Positions 1-8,585 of a stretch of DNA of 64,000 nt are shown here, piece after piece. The stretch is from Bradyrhizobium sp. AUGA SZCCT0283. Its GTDB lineage: Bacteria > Pseudomonadota > Alphaproteobacteria > Rhizobiales > Xanthobacteraceae. Each line of letters begins with the position of its first letter. Position 1 is the first letter of the stretch. The notes under the pieces were generated by a model, which was not told where the DNA came from, ran no database searches, and saw nothing but the letters and a program-made list of their open reading frames with translations. The stretch covers positions 620,001 to 684,000 of the forward strand of contig NZ_JAFCLU010000001.1 in the NCBI RefSeq assembly GCF_018130385.1, given 5' to 3'. Made by a program: the position numbers and the translations under genes.

Positions 1-455
1 TGGGCGCGCAGATGCTTGCCAAACAATTGGGCGCGCAGGTCGCGCCGCATCATGAAGGCCGGGTCGAGGTCGGCTACTATCCGATCCGTCCGACGGAGGC
101 GGGACATGCGCTGTGCCCGGACTGGCCGGAGCGCGTCTACCACTGGCACGGCGAAGGATTTCAACTGCCTCGCGGGGCGAAACTGCTCGCCGAAGGCGAC
201 GATTTTCCGGTGCAGGCGTATCAGCACGGTCATGCGTTCGGCTTCCAGTTTCATCCCGACGTGACCTACGCCATGATGCATCGCTGGACCACGCGCGGGT
301 GCGTCCGCATGGATTCGCCGGGCGCGCATCCGCGCCATCTTCACTTTGCCGATCGCGCGGTGCATGACGCGATCGAACGCGCTTGGCTGAAGAATTTCAT
401 CACCGGCTGGCTCGCGCGCCCGTCGCGCGCGATCGTGCTGGAAGCGGCAGAATAG
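1..455 (+). CDS. Glutamine amidotransferase, class I (5'-truncated)
   Basis: This is the C-terminal part of a class-I glutamine amidotransferase, which releases ammonia from glutamine for a partner reaction. The frame is open to the left window edge and begins with Gly-Ala-Gln. That matches the residues just after the nucleophile Cys in this family, so the catalytic Cys should lie 1-2 codons outside the window. The C-terminal catalytic segment FQFHPD is at bases 243-260. The usual triad Glu after His-Pro is Asp here. No synthase domain follows, so it resembles the stand-alone GMP-synthase-like amidotransferases. An internal ATG at base 12 should not be taken as the start. Confidence 0.85.
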   Translation, partial: GAQMLAKQLGAQVAPHHEGRVEVGYYPIRPTEAGHALCPDWPERVYHWHGEGFQLPRGAKLLAEGDDFPVQAYQHGHAFGFQFHPDVTYAMMHRWTTRGCVRMDSPGAHPRHLHFADRAVHDAIERAWLKNFITGWLARPSRAIVLEAAE

Positions 456-563
456 CCGCCGCGCGGAATTTCATCCGCGCCTGCGAGCATCTTTCAAAAT
501 TCCTGGATGTGATAGTGTCGCTGCCTGAAGCCTGCGGACACCAGCAGGCCAATGGGAGGCGAC

Positions 564-1070
564 ATGACCGGCGACGAGTTCGCACGGCTCCTCAGTGATT
601 TCACGCTGTCGGCGGAGTCAGGCGATGGCGCGCGCTTTGCCAGCCACTTCACCGAAGACGCCGTCTATTACGACTACATCTACGGCCCGCACCAAGGCCG
701 CGCCGACATCGCGCATATGATGCAGAACCTGTTTCACCGCGACGCCACCGATTACCGCTGGGAAATGTTCGATCCCGTATTCGACGGCCGTCAGGGTTAT
801 GCGTGGTCGCTGTCGAGCTTCACGTCCACGATTCCTCAATTCGAGGGCCGGCGCGTGGTGATCGACGGCATGAGCCGCTTTCTCGTGCGCGACGGGCTGA
901 TCGCGGAATATCGCGAGTCCGTCAATGGCGGCGTCGCGATGGCGCAGCTCGGCGTCGAGCCGGCGCGGATGGAGAAAGTATTCCGGCGCTGGACGGGCTG
1001 GCTCAAAGAGCGGCCGGAAACGTTAGATTATCTGGCGCGGCCCAAGGGCTCGCGCGCGAAACGTCAATGA
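564..1070 (+). CDS. NTF2-like / SnoaL-type protein
   Basis: A 168-residue protein with the compact cone-shaped NTF2/SnoaL fold pattern. An N-terminal helix with a typical FASHFTEDAVYYD stretch is followed by strands carrying GRADIAHMM and a late SRFLVRDGLIAEYRE segment. Members are small-molecule isomerases, cyclases or dehydratases, or binding domains; the substrate here is unknown. ATG 564 is preferred over ATG 552 because GGGAGG at 554-559 is correctly spaced for it. It lies 22 bp upstream of an enoyl-CoA hydratase-like gene, so the two are probably co-transcribed and may act on the same acyl-CoA or polyketide-like substrate. That link is inference. Confidence 0.75.
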   Translation: MTGDEFARLLSDFTLSAESGDGARFASHFTEDAVYYDYIYGPHQGRADIAHMMQNLFHRDATDYRWEMFDPVFDGRQGYAWSLSSFTSTIPQFEGRRVVIDGMSRFLVRDGLIAEYRESVNGGVAMAQLGVEPARMEKVFRRWTGWLKERPETLDYLARPKGSRAKRQ

Positions 1071-1092
1071 CAGAAACGACAGGGAGGTCGCG

Positions 1093-1905
1093 GTGAACTA
1101 TCAGCATATTCTCTACGAGGCGAGCGACAAGATCGCGACCATCACGCTCAACCGGCCCGACCGCATGAATGCGTGGACCGCGACCATGGAGCGCGACGTC
1201 CGCCACGCGATGGAGGCGGCGGCCGTTGATGACAGCGTCCGCGTCATCGTGCTCACCGGCGCCGGTCGCGCATTCTGCGCCGGCGCCGATATGGAGGCGT
1301 TGCAGAGTATCGATCCCAGCGAGATCAGGCGCGGCGAGAACATCCCGCCGTTCGACATGAACCGCCGGGCGGACTGGCAGACGCGCTATGCCTACTATCC
1401 GGCGATCCCGAAACCCGTGATCGGCATGCTGAACGGCGCCACCGCCGGCATCGGTCTCGTCCATGCGCTGTATTGCGACCTGCGTTTTGCCGCCGACAAC
1501 ACCGTCTTCACCACCTCGTTTGCGCGCCGCGGGCTGATCGCCGAGCATGGCATCAGCTGGATGCTGCCGCGCATCGTCGGCCACGCCAATGCGCTCGATC
1601 TTCTGATGTCCGCGCGGCGGGTGAGCAGCGAGGAGGCGCTGCGGATCGGGCTGGTCAACCGGCTCTATCCGCCGGACCAGTTGCGCGAACAGACCTATGC
1701 CTATGCGCGCGACCTGGCCGATTTCGTCTCGCCCAGCGCGATTTCGGTGATCAAGCGCCAGCTCTACGACGTGCCGTTCCAGACGCTGGCGGAAGCCACC
1801 ATCGACGCCAACCGGGAAATGCAGATCGCGCTGAAGGGGAGCGATTTCCGGGAGGGCGTGGCGAGCTTTGTGGAGAAGCGGCCGCCGCGGTTTACGGGGA
1901 AGTGA
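1093..1905 (+). CDS. Enoyl-CoA hydratase/isomerase (crotonase) family protein
   Basis: A 270-residue crotonase, normal length for the family. The first oxyanion-hole segment is GRAFCAGADM (about residues 58-67) and the second is the NGATAGIGL stretch (about 116-124). The GTG start at 1093 follows a strong AGGGAGGT at 1081-1088. Crotonases act on acyl-CoA thioesters (hydration, isomerisation or C-C cleavage). The residues after the second motif do not fix a single reaction, so the specific activity is left open. It is the second gene of a probable two-gene unit with the NTF2-like gene. Confidence 0.9.
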   Translation: MNYQHILYEASDKIATITLNRPDRMNAWTATMERDVRHAMEAAAVDDSVRVIVLTGAGRAFCAGADMEALQSIDPSEIRRGENIPPFDMNRRADWQTRYAYYPAIPKPVIGMLNGATAGIGLVHALYCDLRFAADNTVFTTSFARRGLIAEHGISWMLPRIVGHANALDLLMSARRVSSEEALRIGLVNRLYPPDQLREQTYAYARDLADFVSPSAISVIKRQLYDVPFQTLAEATIDANREMQIALKGSDFREGVASFVEKRPPRFTGK

Positions 1906-1971
1906 GGGGGAGGTTTGGGTCGACGGCGGGGTTGCCGAGGCCCGGCTTCGCCCGTCGGGCTATGCCGCGGC

Positions 1972-2044
1972 AGCCTTCGCTTGCTTCGCTACGATAGGGC
2001 ACGGGCAGGCTTGCCGAGCCGTAGCTTGCGAAGCAAGCGAAGGC

Positions 2045-2045
<1 letters not shown>
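1972..2045. repeat. Inverted repeat abutting tRNA-Ala 3' end (possible terminator)
   Basis: Perfect 17-bp arms at 1972-1988 and 2029-2045 enclose a 40-bp loop. The right arm overlaps the last encoded CCA base of the minus-strand tRNA, so the structure lies directly downstream of the tRNA. It could stop transcription or guide 3' processing. No T-run follows, so intrinsic termination is not certain. Confidence 0.6.
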
Positions 2046-2120
<75 letters not shown>

Positions 2121-2167
2121 GTCGCGACCGCTTCGAAGTGACCCGAAGCGATCGACAATCGGCGCCA

Positions 2168-2195
2168 TTTACAGTCCGGCCCAAGGCCAAGTCAA
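2168..2195 (-). promoter_or_regulatory. Probable sigma-70 promoter of tRNA-Ala
   Basis: On the minus strand, TTGACT (2195-2190) and TGTAAA (2173-2168) are separated by 16 bp. The -10 element ends 48 bp before the tRNA 5' end. A small hairpin (arms 2129-2135 and 2144-2150) sits in the leader. Confidence 0.45.
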
Positions 2196-2302
2196 GAACG
2201 GTGAAAGCATCGATTTTGGCGCCATTTTGCCGGGAACTTCCCTTGTTTGCGGGGGGATGAACCGATATCTACTAAATATCCCTCCTCGCGAGCCCCCGCC
2301 AC

Positions 2303-2593
2303 ATGCGCGCTATCCTCGATATCGTCATCATCGTCCTCGACCTCTATGTCTGGCTTTTGATCGCTTCGGCCATCCTGTCCTGGCTGATCGCCTTCAATGT
2401 CGTGAACACGCGCAACCAGTTCGTCGCTGCGGTGGCCGAGTTCCTCTACCGGATCACCGAGCCGGCGCTGGCGCCGATCCGCCGGTTCATGCCCAATCTG
2501 GGCGGGCTCGATATCTCGCCGATCATCCTGATCCTGGTCATCATGTTCGTCCAGCGGGTGATTCTCTACTACATCTATCCCAACGTCGTCTGA
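2303..2593 (+). CDS. YggT family membrane protein
   Basis: A 96-residue protein with two hydrophobic segments (about residues 4-30 and 70-92). They flank the conserved RITEPALAPIRRFMP loop that defines the YggT family, single-copy inner-membrane proteins found near cell-division or osmotic-stress genes. The exact role is unsettled. It is the first gene of a likely yggT-DUF167-folD unit, with 30 bp to the next gene. Confidence 0.9.
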   Translation: MRAILDIVIIVLDLYVWLLIASAILSWLIAFNVVNTRNQFVAAVAEFLYRITEPALAPIRRFMPNLGGLDISPIILILVIMFVQRVILYYIYPNVV

Positions 2594-2623
2594 TCGCAGG
2601 CGCCGGTCGCCGATGGATAGCTC

Positions 2624-2956
2624 ATGGATCCCTGGCGCTATTCCACCGAGGGCATCAGCATTGCATTGCGGGTGACGCCGCGCGGGGGGCGCGACGACAT
2701 CGACGGCATTGAAACGCTCGCCAACGGCCGCTCCGTGGTCAAGGTGCGTGTCCGCGCCATCGCCGATGGCGGCGAGGCCAACCGCGCAGTCACGGAACTG
2801 CTGGCGAAAGTGCTCGGCGTGCCGAAGGCGAGGGTGAAGATTCTTTCAGGCACGACCTCGCGCCTCAAGCAGGTCGCCGTCGGCGGGGATCCCAAAATTC
2901 TCGGCGAAACGCTGCGAAAGGTGACCGCCGCCAAGCCGGAAAAGACGAAGGATTGA
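2624..2956 (+). CDS. DUF167 (YggU) family protein
   Basis: A 110-residue protein with the DUF167 signature: [10 protein letters not shown] near the N-terminus, then [17 protein letters not shown] and [14 protein letters not shown]. The family is a small alpha/beta fold of unknown function, often next to yggT, as here. Its stop codon is one base from the folD start, so the two are probably translationally coupled. Confidence 0.9.
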   Translation: MDPWRYSTEGISIALRVTPRGGRDDIDGIETLANGRSVVKVRVRAIADGGEANRAVTELLAKVLGVPKARVKILSGTTSRLKQVAVGGDPKILGETLRKVTAAKPEKTKD

Positions 2957-2957
2957 G

Positions 2958-3842
2958 ATGACGGCACGCATTATCGACGGAAAAGTCATTGCTGCGGAGC
3001 TTCGCGCCCACGTTGCGGAAGAGGTCGCCCGGGTCAAGCGCGAGCATCAGCTCACGCCGGGCCTTGCGGTGGTTCTGGTCGGCAACGACCCCGCCAGCGA
3101 AGTCTATGTCCGCAGCAAGCATACGCAGACCCAGGCCGCCGGCATGGCCTCGTTCGAGCACAAACTGCCCGCCGATGTCGCGCAGGCCGATCTGCTGGCG
3201 CTGATCGCAAAACTCAACGGCGATCCGGCCGTGCACGGCATTCTCGTGCAATTGCCGCTGCCGAAATCGATCCACACCGAAACCGTCATCAACGCGATCG
3301 ACCCGGCCAAGGATGTCGATGGCTTGCACCCCAACAATGCCGGCCGGCTGGCCGGCGGCTTTGCCGCGCTGTCGCCCTGCACGCCGCTCGGCTGCATCAT
3401 TTTGACCAAGAGCGTGCATGCCTCGCTGGAAGGCATGAACGCCATCGTGATCGGCCGCTCCAACCTGGTCGGCCGCCCCCTGGTGCAATTGCTGCTCAAT
3501 GAAAATGCGACGGTGACGATCGCGCATTCGCGCTCAAAGGATCTGCCGCAACTCTGCGCCCGCGCCGATCTGGTCTATGCCGCCGTAGGCAAGCCCGAAA
3601 TGGTGCGCGCCGGCTGGATCAAGCCGGGCGCCACCGTGATCGACGTCGGCATCAACCGCCTGCCATTACCCGATGGCAAGACCCGCCTCGTCGGCGACGT
3701 CGCGTTCAAGGAAGTGGCGGAGGTGGCAGGCGCGATCACCCCGGTGCCTGGCGGCGTCGGGCAGATGACGGTGGCGTGCCTCCTGGTCAACACGCTGCGC
3801 GCGGCCTGTGCGATTCGCGGGCTGCCGAAGCCGGGCGTGTGA
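2958..3842 (+). CDS. folD: Methylenetetrahydrofolate dehydrogenase/cyclohydrolase
   Basis: A 294-residue bifunctional FolD. It oxidises 5,10-methylene-THF to methenyl-THF with NADP and hydrolyses it to 10-formyl-THF in the cytoplasm. Visible marks are Tyr50 and catalytic Lys54 in YVRSK, the VQLPLP segment, the nucleotide-binding [10 protein letters not shown] loop and the [10 protein letters not shown] signature. Length is normal. ATG 2958 begins right after the DUF167 stop, which supports an operon. A palindromic repeat follows and separates it from the convergent ppa gene. Confidence 0.97.
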   Translation: MTARIIDGKVIAAELRAHVAEEVARVKREHQLTPGLAVVLVGNDPASEVYVRSKHTQTQAAGMASFEHKLPADVAQADLLALIAKLNGDPAVHGILVQLPLPKSIHTETVINAIDPAKDVDGLHPNNAGRLAGGFAALSPCTPLGCIILTKSVHASLEGMNAIVIGRSNLVGRPLVQLLLNENATVTIAHSRSKDLPQLCARADLVYAAVGKPEMVRAGWIKPGATVIDVGINRLPLPDGKTRLVGDVAFKEVAEVAGAITPVPGGVGQMTVACLLVNTLRAACAIRGLPKPGV

Positions 3843-3863
3843 GGCAGCGCGCATTTCTCACCT

Positions 3864-3974
3864 CGTCATTGCCTACGACAAACGCGAAGCATTTGCGCAA
3901 GGGAGCGAAGCGACGAAACAATCCATCCTTTCTTTCCGCGGTGAGATGGATTGCTTCGCTTCGCTCGCAATGAC
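3864..3974. repeat. Palindromic repeat, family A copy 1
   Basis: Ends are cgtcattgcc and tcgctcgcaatgac. The inner arms include caatccat/atggattg and gcgaagc-type blocks. It lies between convergent folD and ppa, fills the 219-bp gap, and leaves no room for a gene. Related copies are at 37450, 49741 and 52247. Confidence 0.85.
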
Positions 3975-4061
3975 AGAGAAGTCGGATATCCCGCCGCGTT
4001 CTCGATAAGTCGCCGATAAAACCGGATCCTGTCGGCATAGCTCTCGATCGAGAGGCAGCGC

Positions 4062-4592
4062 CTACTTCTTCTTCGCCCGCTCGATGCCTTCCAGGATCAG
4101 CCGGTGGGCGTCCTCGGCGTTGCCCCAGCGCAGCACCTTCACCCATTTGCCCTTCTCGAGATCCTTGTAGTGCTCGAAGAAGTGCTGGATCTGCTGCAGC
4201 GTGATATCGGGGAGGTCGCTGTAATTCCTGACCTTATCGTAGCGCTGGGTCAGCTTCGAGGATGGCACCGCGATGATCTTCTCGTCGCCGCCGGCCTCGT
4301 CTTCCATCAGCAGCACGCCGACGGGGCGGACGCTCATCACGGCGCCCGGCACGATCGCGCGGGTGTTGGCGACCAGCACGTCGCAGGGGTCGCCGTCGCC
4401 GGACAGCGTATGCGGGATGAAACCGTAATTGCCGGGATAGCGCATCGCCGTATAGAGGAAGCGATCGACCACCAGCGTGCCGGCTTCCTTGTCCATTTCA
4501 TATTTGATCGGCTCGCCGCCAACTGGCACCTCGATGATGACGTTGACGTCGTGTGGCGGACTTACTCCGATCGGGATGGCGTCAATGCGCAT
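4062..4592 (-). CDS. ppa: Inorganic pyrophosphatase (family I)
   Basis: A 176-residue soluble family-I pyrophosphatase that hydrolyses PPi to phosphate and drives biosynthesis. The metal-binding signature DGDPCD is at residues 66-71, with Asp103 further on. The YGFIPHTL stretch (about 56-63) and the C-terminal YKDLEKGKW motif are typical. Length matches the bacterial enzyme. It is convergent with folD and appears monocistronic. Confidence 0.97.
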   Translation of the reverse strand: MRIDAIPIGVSPPHDVNVIIEVPVGGEPIKYEMDKEAGTLVVDRFLYTAMRYPGNYGFIPHTLSGDGDPCDVLVANTRAIVPGAVMSVRPVGVLLMEDEAGGDEKIIAVPSSKLTQRYDKVRNYSDLPDITLQQIQHFFEHYKDLEKGKWVKVLRWGNAEDAHRLILEGIERAKKK

Positions 4593-4680
4593 AGGGGCTC
4601 CGCTTTGCGTTAAGGGGCACGCCTGGAAATCAGGCGCGCGTTAGGGTCCGTTTAGACCCGCAGCAGAGCAGGGGAAAGCC

Positions 4681-5190
4681 TCAATTAGTCCAGGCGAAAG
4701 CGACCTTATCGAGCGACTTCGGCCCGAACTTCTCCGAGGAGCGGGCCACCATCCGGCCGCCGAGCGCGCGGTAGAATTCCGTCGCCGGATCGTTGTCGGA
4801 CAGCGCCCAGATCACCATGCTCTTCAGCCCGCTCTGCATCAGATCGCGCCGGGCGGAGGTGAAGAGGCGGCGGCCGAAGCCGAGGCCCTGGAATTCCGGC
4901 CGCAGATAGAGCTCGTAAATCTCGCCTTCGAAATGCAGGCTGCGGGCGCGGTTGCGGCCGTAATTGGCGTAGCCCGCGACCCTGTCACCGAACACCAACA
5001 CGCTGACGCGGCTGCCTTTGCGGATCGCGCTGTCCCACCATTGCGGGCCGCGACGGTTGATGAGTTTTTCGAGCTCGGCGCCGGGAATGATGCCCTGATA
5101 GGCGGACCGCCAGGCTTCATCATGGGTAGACGCCACCGCGGCTGCGTCTGCAGCCTTGGCCGGTCGGACCTCGATCAGGGTTGTGCTCAT
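4681..5190 (-). CDS. GNAT family N-acetyltransferase
   Basis: A 169-residue GNAT protein. The acetyl-CoA loop is visible as FQGLGFGRRL, preceded by the strand ELYLRPE and followed by the ALSDNDPATEFYRALGG stretch typical of motif B. The substrate is unknown. The frame is open to 5232, but ATG 5190 (protein beginning MSTTLIEVRP) fits the family N-terminus better. A CtrA-like box lies 44 bp upstream. Confidence 0.85.
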   Translation of the reverse strand: MSTTLIEVRPAKAADAAAVASTHDEAWRSAYQGIIPGAELEKLINRRGPQWWDSAIRKGSRVSVLVFGDRVAGYANYGRNRARSLHFEGEIYELYLRPEFQGLGFGRRLFTSARRDLMQSGLKSMVIWALSDNDPATEFYRALGGRMVARSSEKFGPKSLDKVAFAWTN

Positions 5191-5233
5191 AAGCTGATCA
5201 AAGCAAGTCGGCGGGCCGGCTTCAAGGTCCATC

Positions 5234-5250
5234 GTTAATTATCGGTTAAC
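5234..5250. promoter_or_regulatory. CtrA-box-like site
   Basis: TTAA (5235-5238), 7 bp, TTAAC (5246-5250) matches the alphaproteobacterial CtrA consensus TTAA-N7-TTAAC. Because of its symmetry it also matches on the other strand. It lies between the divergent GNAT (start 5190) and hydrolase (start 5479) genes. One site can arise by chance, though AT-rich octads are rare in this DNA. Confidence 0.4.
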
Positions 5251-5478
5251 CTGTGGATTTTCTGCATCAGTTATGTGTGGTTCTGTGCCGAAAGAGGACA
5301 GCGGGCCTGTCTTAACCGGTATTTCCTGACGAATGCTGGGCGCAATGGTTGTCAGAGTCATCCAGCAAAACGTCTCCGCGAATTCCGTTCACGGAAAAAT
5401 GCGCTGGATTTGATTCGCCGGCGGTATTCTGTTGGTGACTTCGGATTGCGCCCTCCCTCGGCTGTATCAGGCCCATTC

Positions 5479-6378
5479 ATGCATCCGCCAAAGCTGCTTT
5501 GTGCGCTGGTTCTCGTTGCCGCGCTCGGTATCAAGGCCGCATCCGCGCAGCCCGCCCTTGGCGCGCAAGGTGCGGAGGGCGAGCCTCACCGGCTGCAGCA
5601 TTGGCTGGTGCCCTCTTCCGATCCTGTCGCCGCGGCGCATGCGGTGCTGTTTCGGCCGCCCGGCGAGGGGCCGTTTCCGCTTGCCGTGATCGCGCACGCC
5701 TCCACCCAGAACGTGCTGCGACGGGCGCAAATGCCGCAGCCCGAATACCGCGCGCTCGCCGCCTGGCTGGTGGCGCGCGGTTTTGCCGTGCTGGTCCCCG
5801 AGCGTCCGGGCCATGGCGCGACAGGCGGAAAATACCTCGAAGATCAAGGCGGCTGCGACGAGGCTGATTACGTCAGGTCTGGCCGCGTCACGGCGGACGA
5901 GATCGCCGCCGCGGCCGGCCATCTGCGCAAGCAACCCTTCATCCGCCCCGAGGCCATGGTCGTGATCGGCCATTCGGCCGGCGCCTGGGGCGCACTGGCG
6001 CTGGCCGGCGAAGACCCAAAGAAAATTGCCGCTATCGTCGCGTTCGCACCGGGGCGCGGCGGGCATGCCAATGATTTTCCCAACCGGGTCTGCGCGCCGC
6101 ATACGCTGATGGCCGCGGCCGGCGAATTCGGCAAGGCTGCGCGCGTGAAGGTGACTTGGCTGGTGGCCGCCAATGACAGTTACTTTTCGCCCGCTTTCTC
6201 GCGCCAACTGGTCGACGCGTTTCGTGGCGCCGGCGGCACGGCCGATTTTCGCGTGCTGCCGGCGCATGGCAGCGAAGGTCACTGGCTGGTGGAAACCGAG
6301 GGCGGGGTAAAACTCGCCGGAGGCGAACTCGATCGCGCCTTGAAGGCGCGATTTCCAACCCCGGCGGCCAAGCGATGA
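5479..6378 (+). CDS. Exported alpha/beta hydrolase
   Basis: A 299-residue serine hydrolase with a clear Sec signal peptide (about residues 1-23, ending AASAQ). The nucleophile elbow GHSAG places Ser166. Likely acid and base are Asp233 (in AANDSY) and His268 (in GHW). An HG-type oxyanion segment (IAHAS, about 71-75) precedes. It is probably a periplasmic esterase or dienelactone-hydrolase-like enzyme; the substrate is unknown. The open frame extends to 5275, but ATG 5479 gives the signal peptide. Its stop overlaps the next start (ATGA at 6375-6378). Confidence 0.85.
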   Translation: MHPPKLLCALVLVAALGIKAASAQPALGAQGAEGEPHRLQHWLVPSSDPVAAAHAVLFRPPGEGPFPLAVIAHASTQNVLRRAQMPQPEYRALAAWLVARGFAVLVPERPGHGATGGKYLEDQGGCDEADYVRSGRVTADEIAAAAGHLRKQPFIRPEAMVVIGHSAGAWGALALAGEDPKKIAAIVAFAPGRGGHANDFPNRVCAPHTLMAAAGEFGKAARVKVTWLVAANDSYFSPAFSRQLVDAFRGAGGTADFRVLPAHGSEGHWLVETEGGVKLAGGELDRALKARFPTPAAKR

Positions 6379-6842
6379 CGCTGTATTTCCTCGTCAAATA
6401 CCTGCATGTGCTCGGCGCGATCGTCATTCTCGGCACCGGCACCGGTATCGCGTTCTTCATGCTGATGGCCCATCGCAGCCGGGATGCGGCCTTCATCGCG
6501 CGCACGGCCGGGACCGTCGTGATCGCCGACATGCTGTTCACGCTGACGGCGGTGCTGCTGCAGCCGGTGAGCGGCGGCGTGTTGATGTGGTTGTCCTCTA
6601 CCATGTGGAGCGAGCGCTGGCTGATGACCTCGCTCGGGCTCTATGCGGTTGCGGGACTGTTCTGGGTGCCGGTGATCTTCATGCAGATCGAAATGCGCGA
6701 TCTCGCGGCCAAGGCGGTTGAGCAGAACCTGGGGTTGCCGCCGCGCTATTTCACACTTTTCCACCGCTGGTTTCTGTTCGGGATTCCCGGTTTTGGCTCT
6801 GTCATGGCTATTCTCTGGCTGATGATCGCCAAACCGATCTAG
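6375..6842 (+). CDS. DUF2269 family membrane protein
   Basis: A 155-residue integral membrane protein with four predicted hydrophobic segments (about 5-27, 44-70, 78-100 and 128-150). The N-terminal YLVKYLHVLGA-type helix with the conserved His and the GTGTGIAFFM turn are DUF2269 hallmarks. Function is unknown; the conserved His suggests cofactor or metal binding. It overlaps the hydrolase by 4 bp and is followed 6 bp later by the SDR-DoxX gene. Confidence 0.8.
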   Translation: MTLYFLVKYLHVLGAIVILGTGTGIAFFMLMAHRSRDAAFIARTAGTVVIADMLFTLTAVLLQPVSGGVLMWLSSTMWSERWLMTSLGLYAVAGLFWVPVIFMQIEMRDLAAKAVEQNLGLPPRYFTLFHRWFLFGIPGFGSVMAILWLMIAKPI

Positions 6843-6848
6843 GCAAGC

Positions 6849-8168
6849 ATGAACGCCGACATCCGAAAAATCCTCGTGCTCGGCGCCTCCGGCCTGATCG
6901 GCCGCTTCGTCACCGATGATCTGCGCGGGCGGGGATTTCCTGTGGTGGGTGTTGCCCGCAAACTGCCCGCGTCGCAGAAACGCGCCGCGCTCGATCTCGA
7001 ACTGCCGGTCATGTCGATGGTAGCGGCGACGCTGGCGCGGCTGCTGCGCGATCACCGCATCGATGTCGTCGTCAATTGCCTTGGCGTGCTGCAGGACGGC
7101 CCCGGCAGCGACACGGCCGCCGTGCATTGCGATTTCGTCGCGCGGTTGTTGCAGGCGATCCGCGAAAGCGACCGTGCGATCCGGCTGGTGCATGTCTCGA
7201 TTCCCGGCACGACCGAGACCGACCGCACCGCCTTCAGCACCACCAAACGCGAGGCCGAGCGGCTGATCGCGGAATCCGGCGTCGCGTTCACGATCCTGCG
7301 GCCGGGCTTCGTGGTGGCGCTTGCGGCCTATGGCGGCAGCGCCATGGTGCGCTCGCTCGCGGCGTTTCCGATCGATCTCCCGGCCGCCGAACGTGCCGCG
7401 CCATTCCAGCCGGTCGCCATGGAGGACATTGCCGCGACCATCGCCTGGCTCGCGGCGCGCGATCCCGGCGAGGCGAACGCCGTGACGTGGGACCTGATGC
7501 AGGAGCAGCCGGTCACGCTCGGTGACGTGATCGATCAATTCCGCGAGGTATTCGGCACCGGCAGATGGCGGCGCATTGTGATGCCGGTGTTCTTGCTCGA
7601 TTTCGGCGCCAGGCTCGGCGACCTCACGAGCCTGCTCGGCTGGATGCCGCCGATGCGAACCACGGCGATAGCGGAGCTGCGCCGCGGCGTAAACGGCGAC
7701 CCGGTCGGCTGGATGGCCGCCACCGGCATCGTGCCGAAGCGCATCGAACAGATGGCCGGAAAACGCCTGGCGACCATCCAGGACAAATGGTTTGCCCGGC
7801 TGTTCCCGATCAAGGCGCTGATGGTCGCAAGCCTCGTGCTGTTCTGGGTCGTCTCGGGCTTCATTGCGCTGGTGATTTCCTATGACGCGGCGGCAGGGAT
7901 CCTGCATAGCCACGGCTTTCCGCCGTGGCTCGTCGCTCCCGTCACAATTGGCACAAGCCTGATGGATATGAGCATCGGCGTGCTGATCGCGTTCCGCCGC
8001 ACCGCGGCATCGGGTCTGATCGCGGGCATCGTCGCCTCGCTCGGCTATATGATCGGCGCGGCGATCCTGACGCCGGACCTCTGGATCGAGCCGCTCGGCG
8101 CGCTGGTGAAGACCGGTCCCGCCGTGGTGCTGATGCTGGTGGCGCTGCTGACCCTGGATAATAGATGA
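6849..8168 (+). CDS. SDR-type NAD(P)-binding protein fused to DoxX-like membrane domain
   Basis: A 439-residue two-part protein. Residues about 1-300 form an atypical SDR/NmrA-like Rossmann domain with LGASGLIG (about 11-18) and an STTKREAERLI stretch. Residues about 315-435 hold four hydrophobic segments of DoxX-like type. This puts a nucleotide-binding domain on the cytoplasmic face of a small membrane domain, suggesting membrane-linked redox chemistry. The substrate is unknown. Its stop overlaps the DCC-protein start (8165-8168). Confidence 0.8.
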   Translation: MNADIRKILVLGASGLIGRFVTDDLRGRGFPVVGVARKLPASQKRAALDLELPVMSMVAATLARLLRDHRIDVVVNCLGVLQDGPGSDTAAVHCDFVARLLQAIRESDRAIRLVHVSIPGTTETDRTAFSTTKREAERLIAESGVAFTILRPGFVVALAAYGGSAMVRSLAAFPIDLPAAERAAPFQPVAMEDIAATIAWLAARDPGEANAVTWDLMQEQPVTLGDVIDQFREVFGTGRWRRIVMPVFLLDFGARLGDLTSLLGWMPPMRTTAIAELRRGVNGDPVGWMAATGIVPKRIEQMAGKRLATIQDKWFARLFPIKALMVASLVLFWVVSGFIALVISYDAAAGILHSHGFPPWLVAPVTIGTSLMDMSIGVLIAFRRTAASGLIAGIVASLGYMIGAAILTPDLWIEPLGALVKTGPAVVLMLVALLTLDNR

Positions 8169-8575
8169 CCGGAGGCTGGCCCGACGACGACGTGATCCTC
8201 TATGACGGCGTCTGCATCTTCTGCTCGCGCTGGGTCCGCTTCGTCGCCACCCGCGACACCGAGCGGAGATTCCGCTTCACCGCGATCCAGTCGCCCTACG
8301 GCACGCGGCTGGCGCAGGCGTTCGGTATCGATCCCGATGATCCCGATACCAATGCCGTCGTCCATGGCGGCGTCGCGTATTTCAAATCCGACGCCGCATT
8401 AATGGTGCTGGGCTCGCTGCCCGGCTGGCGGTGGACGCGGGCATTGTTCGCCGTGCCGAAGCCACTGCGCGATGGCGTCTATACGCTGGTCGCGCGAAAC
8501 CGGTACCGGATTTTCGGGAAGTATGAGGAGTGCTTCGTGCCGGATGCGAGCATGAGGGCGCGGGTGATGGAGTAG
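8165..8575 (+). CDS. DCC family thiol-disulfide oxidoreductase (DUF393)
   Basis: A 136-residue DUF393/DCC protein. The name-giving motif is near the N-terminus: YDGVCIFCSRWV, a CxxC within a thioredoxin-like start. The later FRFTAIQSPYG and RYRIFGKYEECFVP blocks are also typical. The family is predicted to exchange thiols and disulfides. It is the last gene of a tightly packed unit with the hydrolase, DUF2269 and SDR-DoxX genes, whose DoxX-like partner is often redox-linked. Confidence 0.85.
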   Translation: MTGGWPDDDVILYDGVCIFCSRWVRFVATRDTERRFRFTAIQSPYGTRLAQAFGIDPDDPDTNAVVHGGVAYFKSDAALMVLGSLPGWRWTRALFAVPKPLRDGVYTLVARNRYRIFGKYEECFVPDASMRARVME

Positions 8576-8585
8576 GATTACGGCT

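Noticed and set aside
6279..7913. 544-residue open frame on the minus strand
   Set aside because: Composition is dominated by His, Gln, Arg and Gly, typical of an antisense shadow; the DUF2269 and SDR-DoxX genes explain this DNA.
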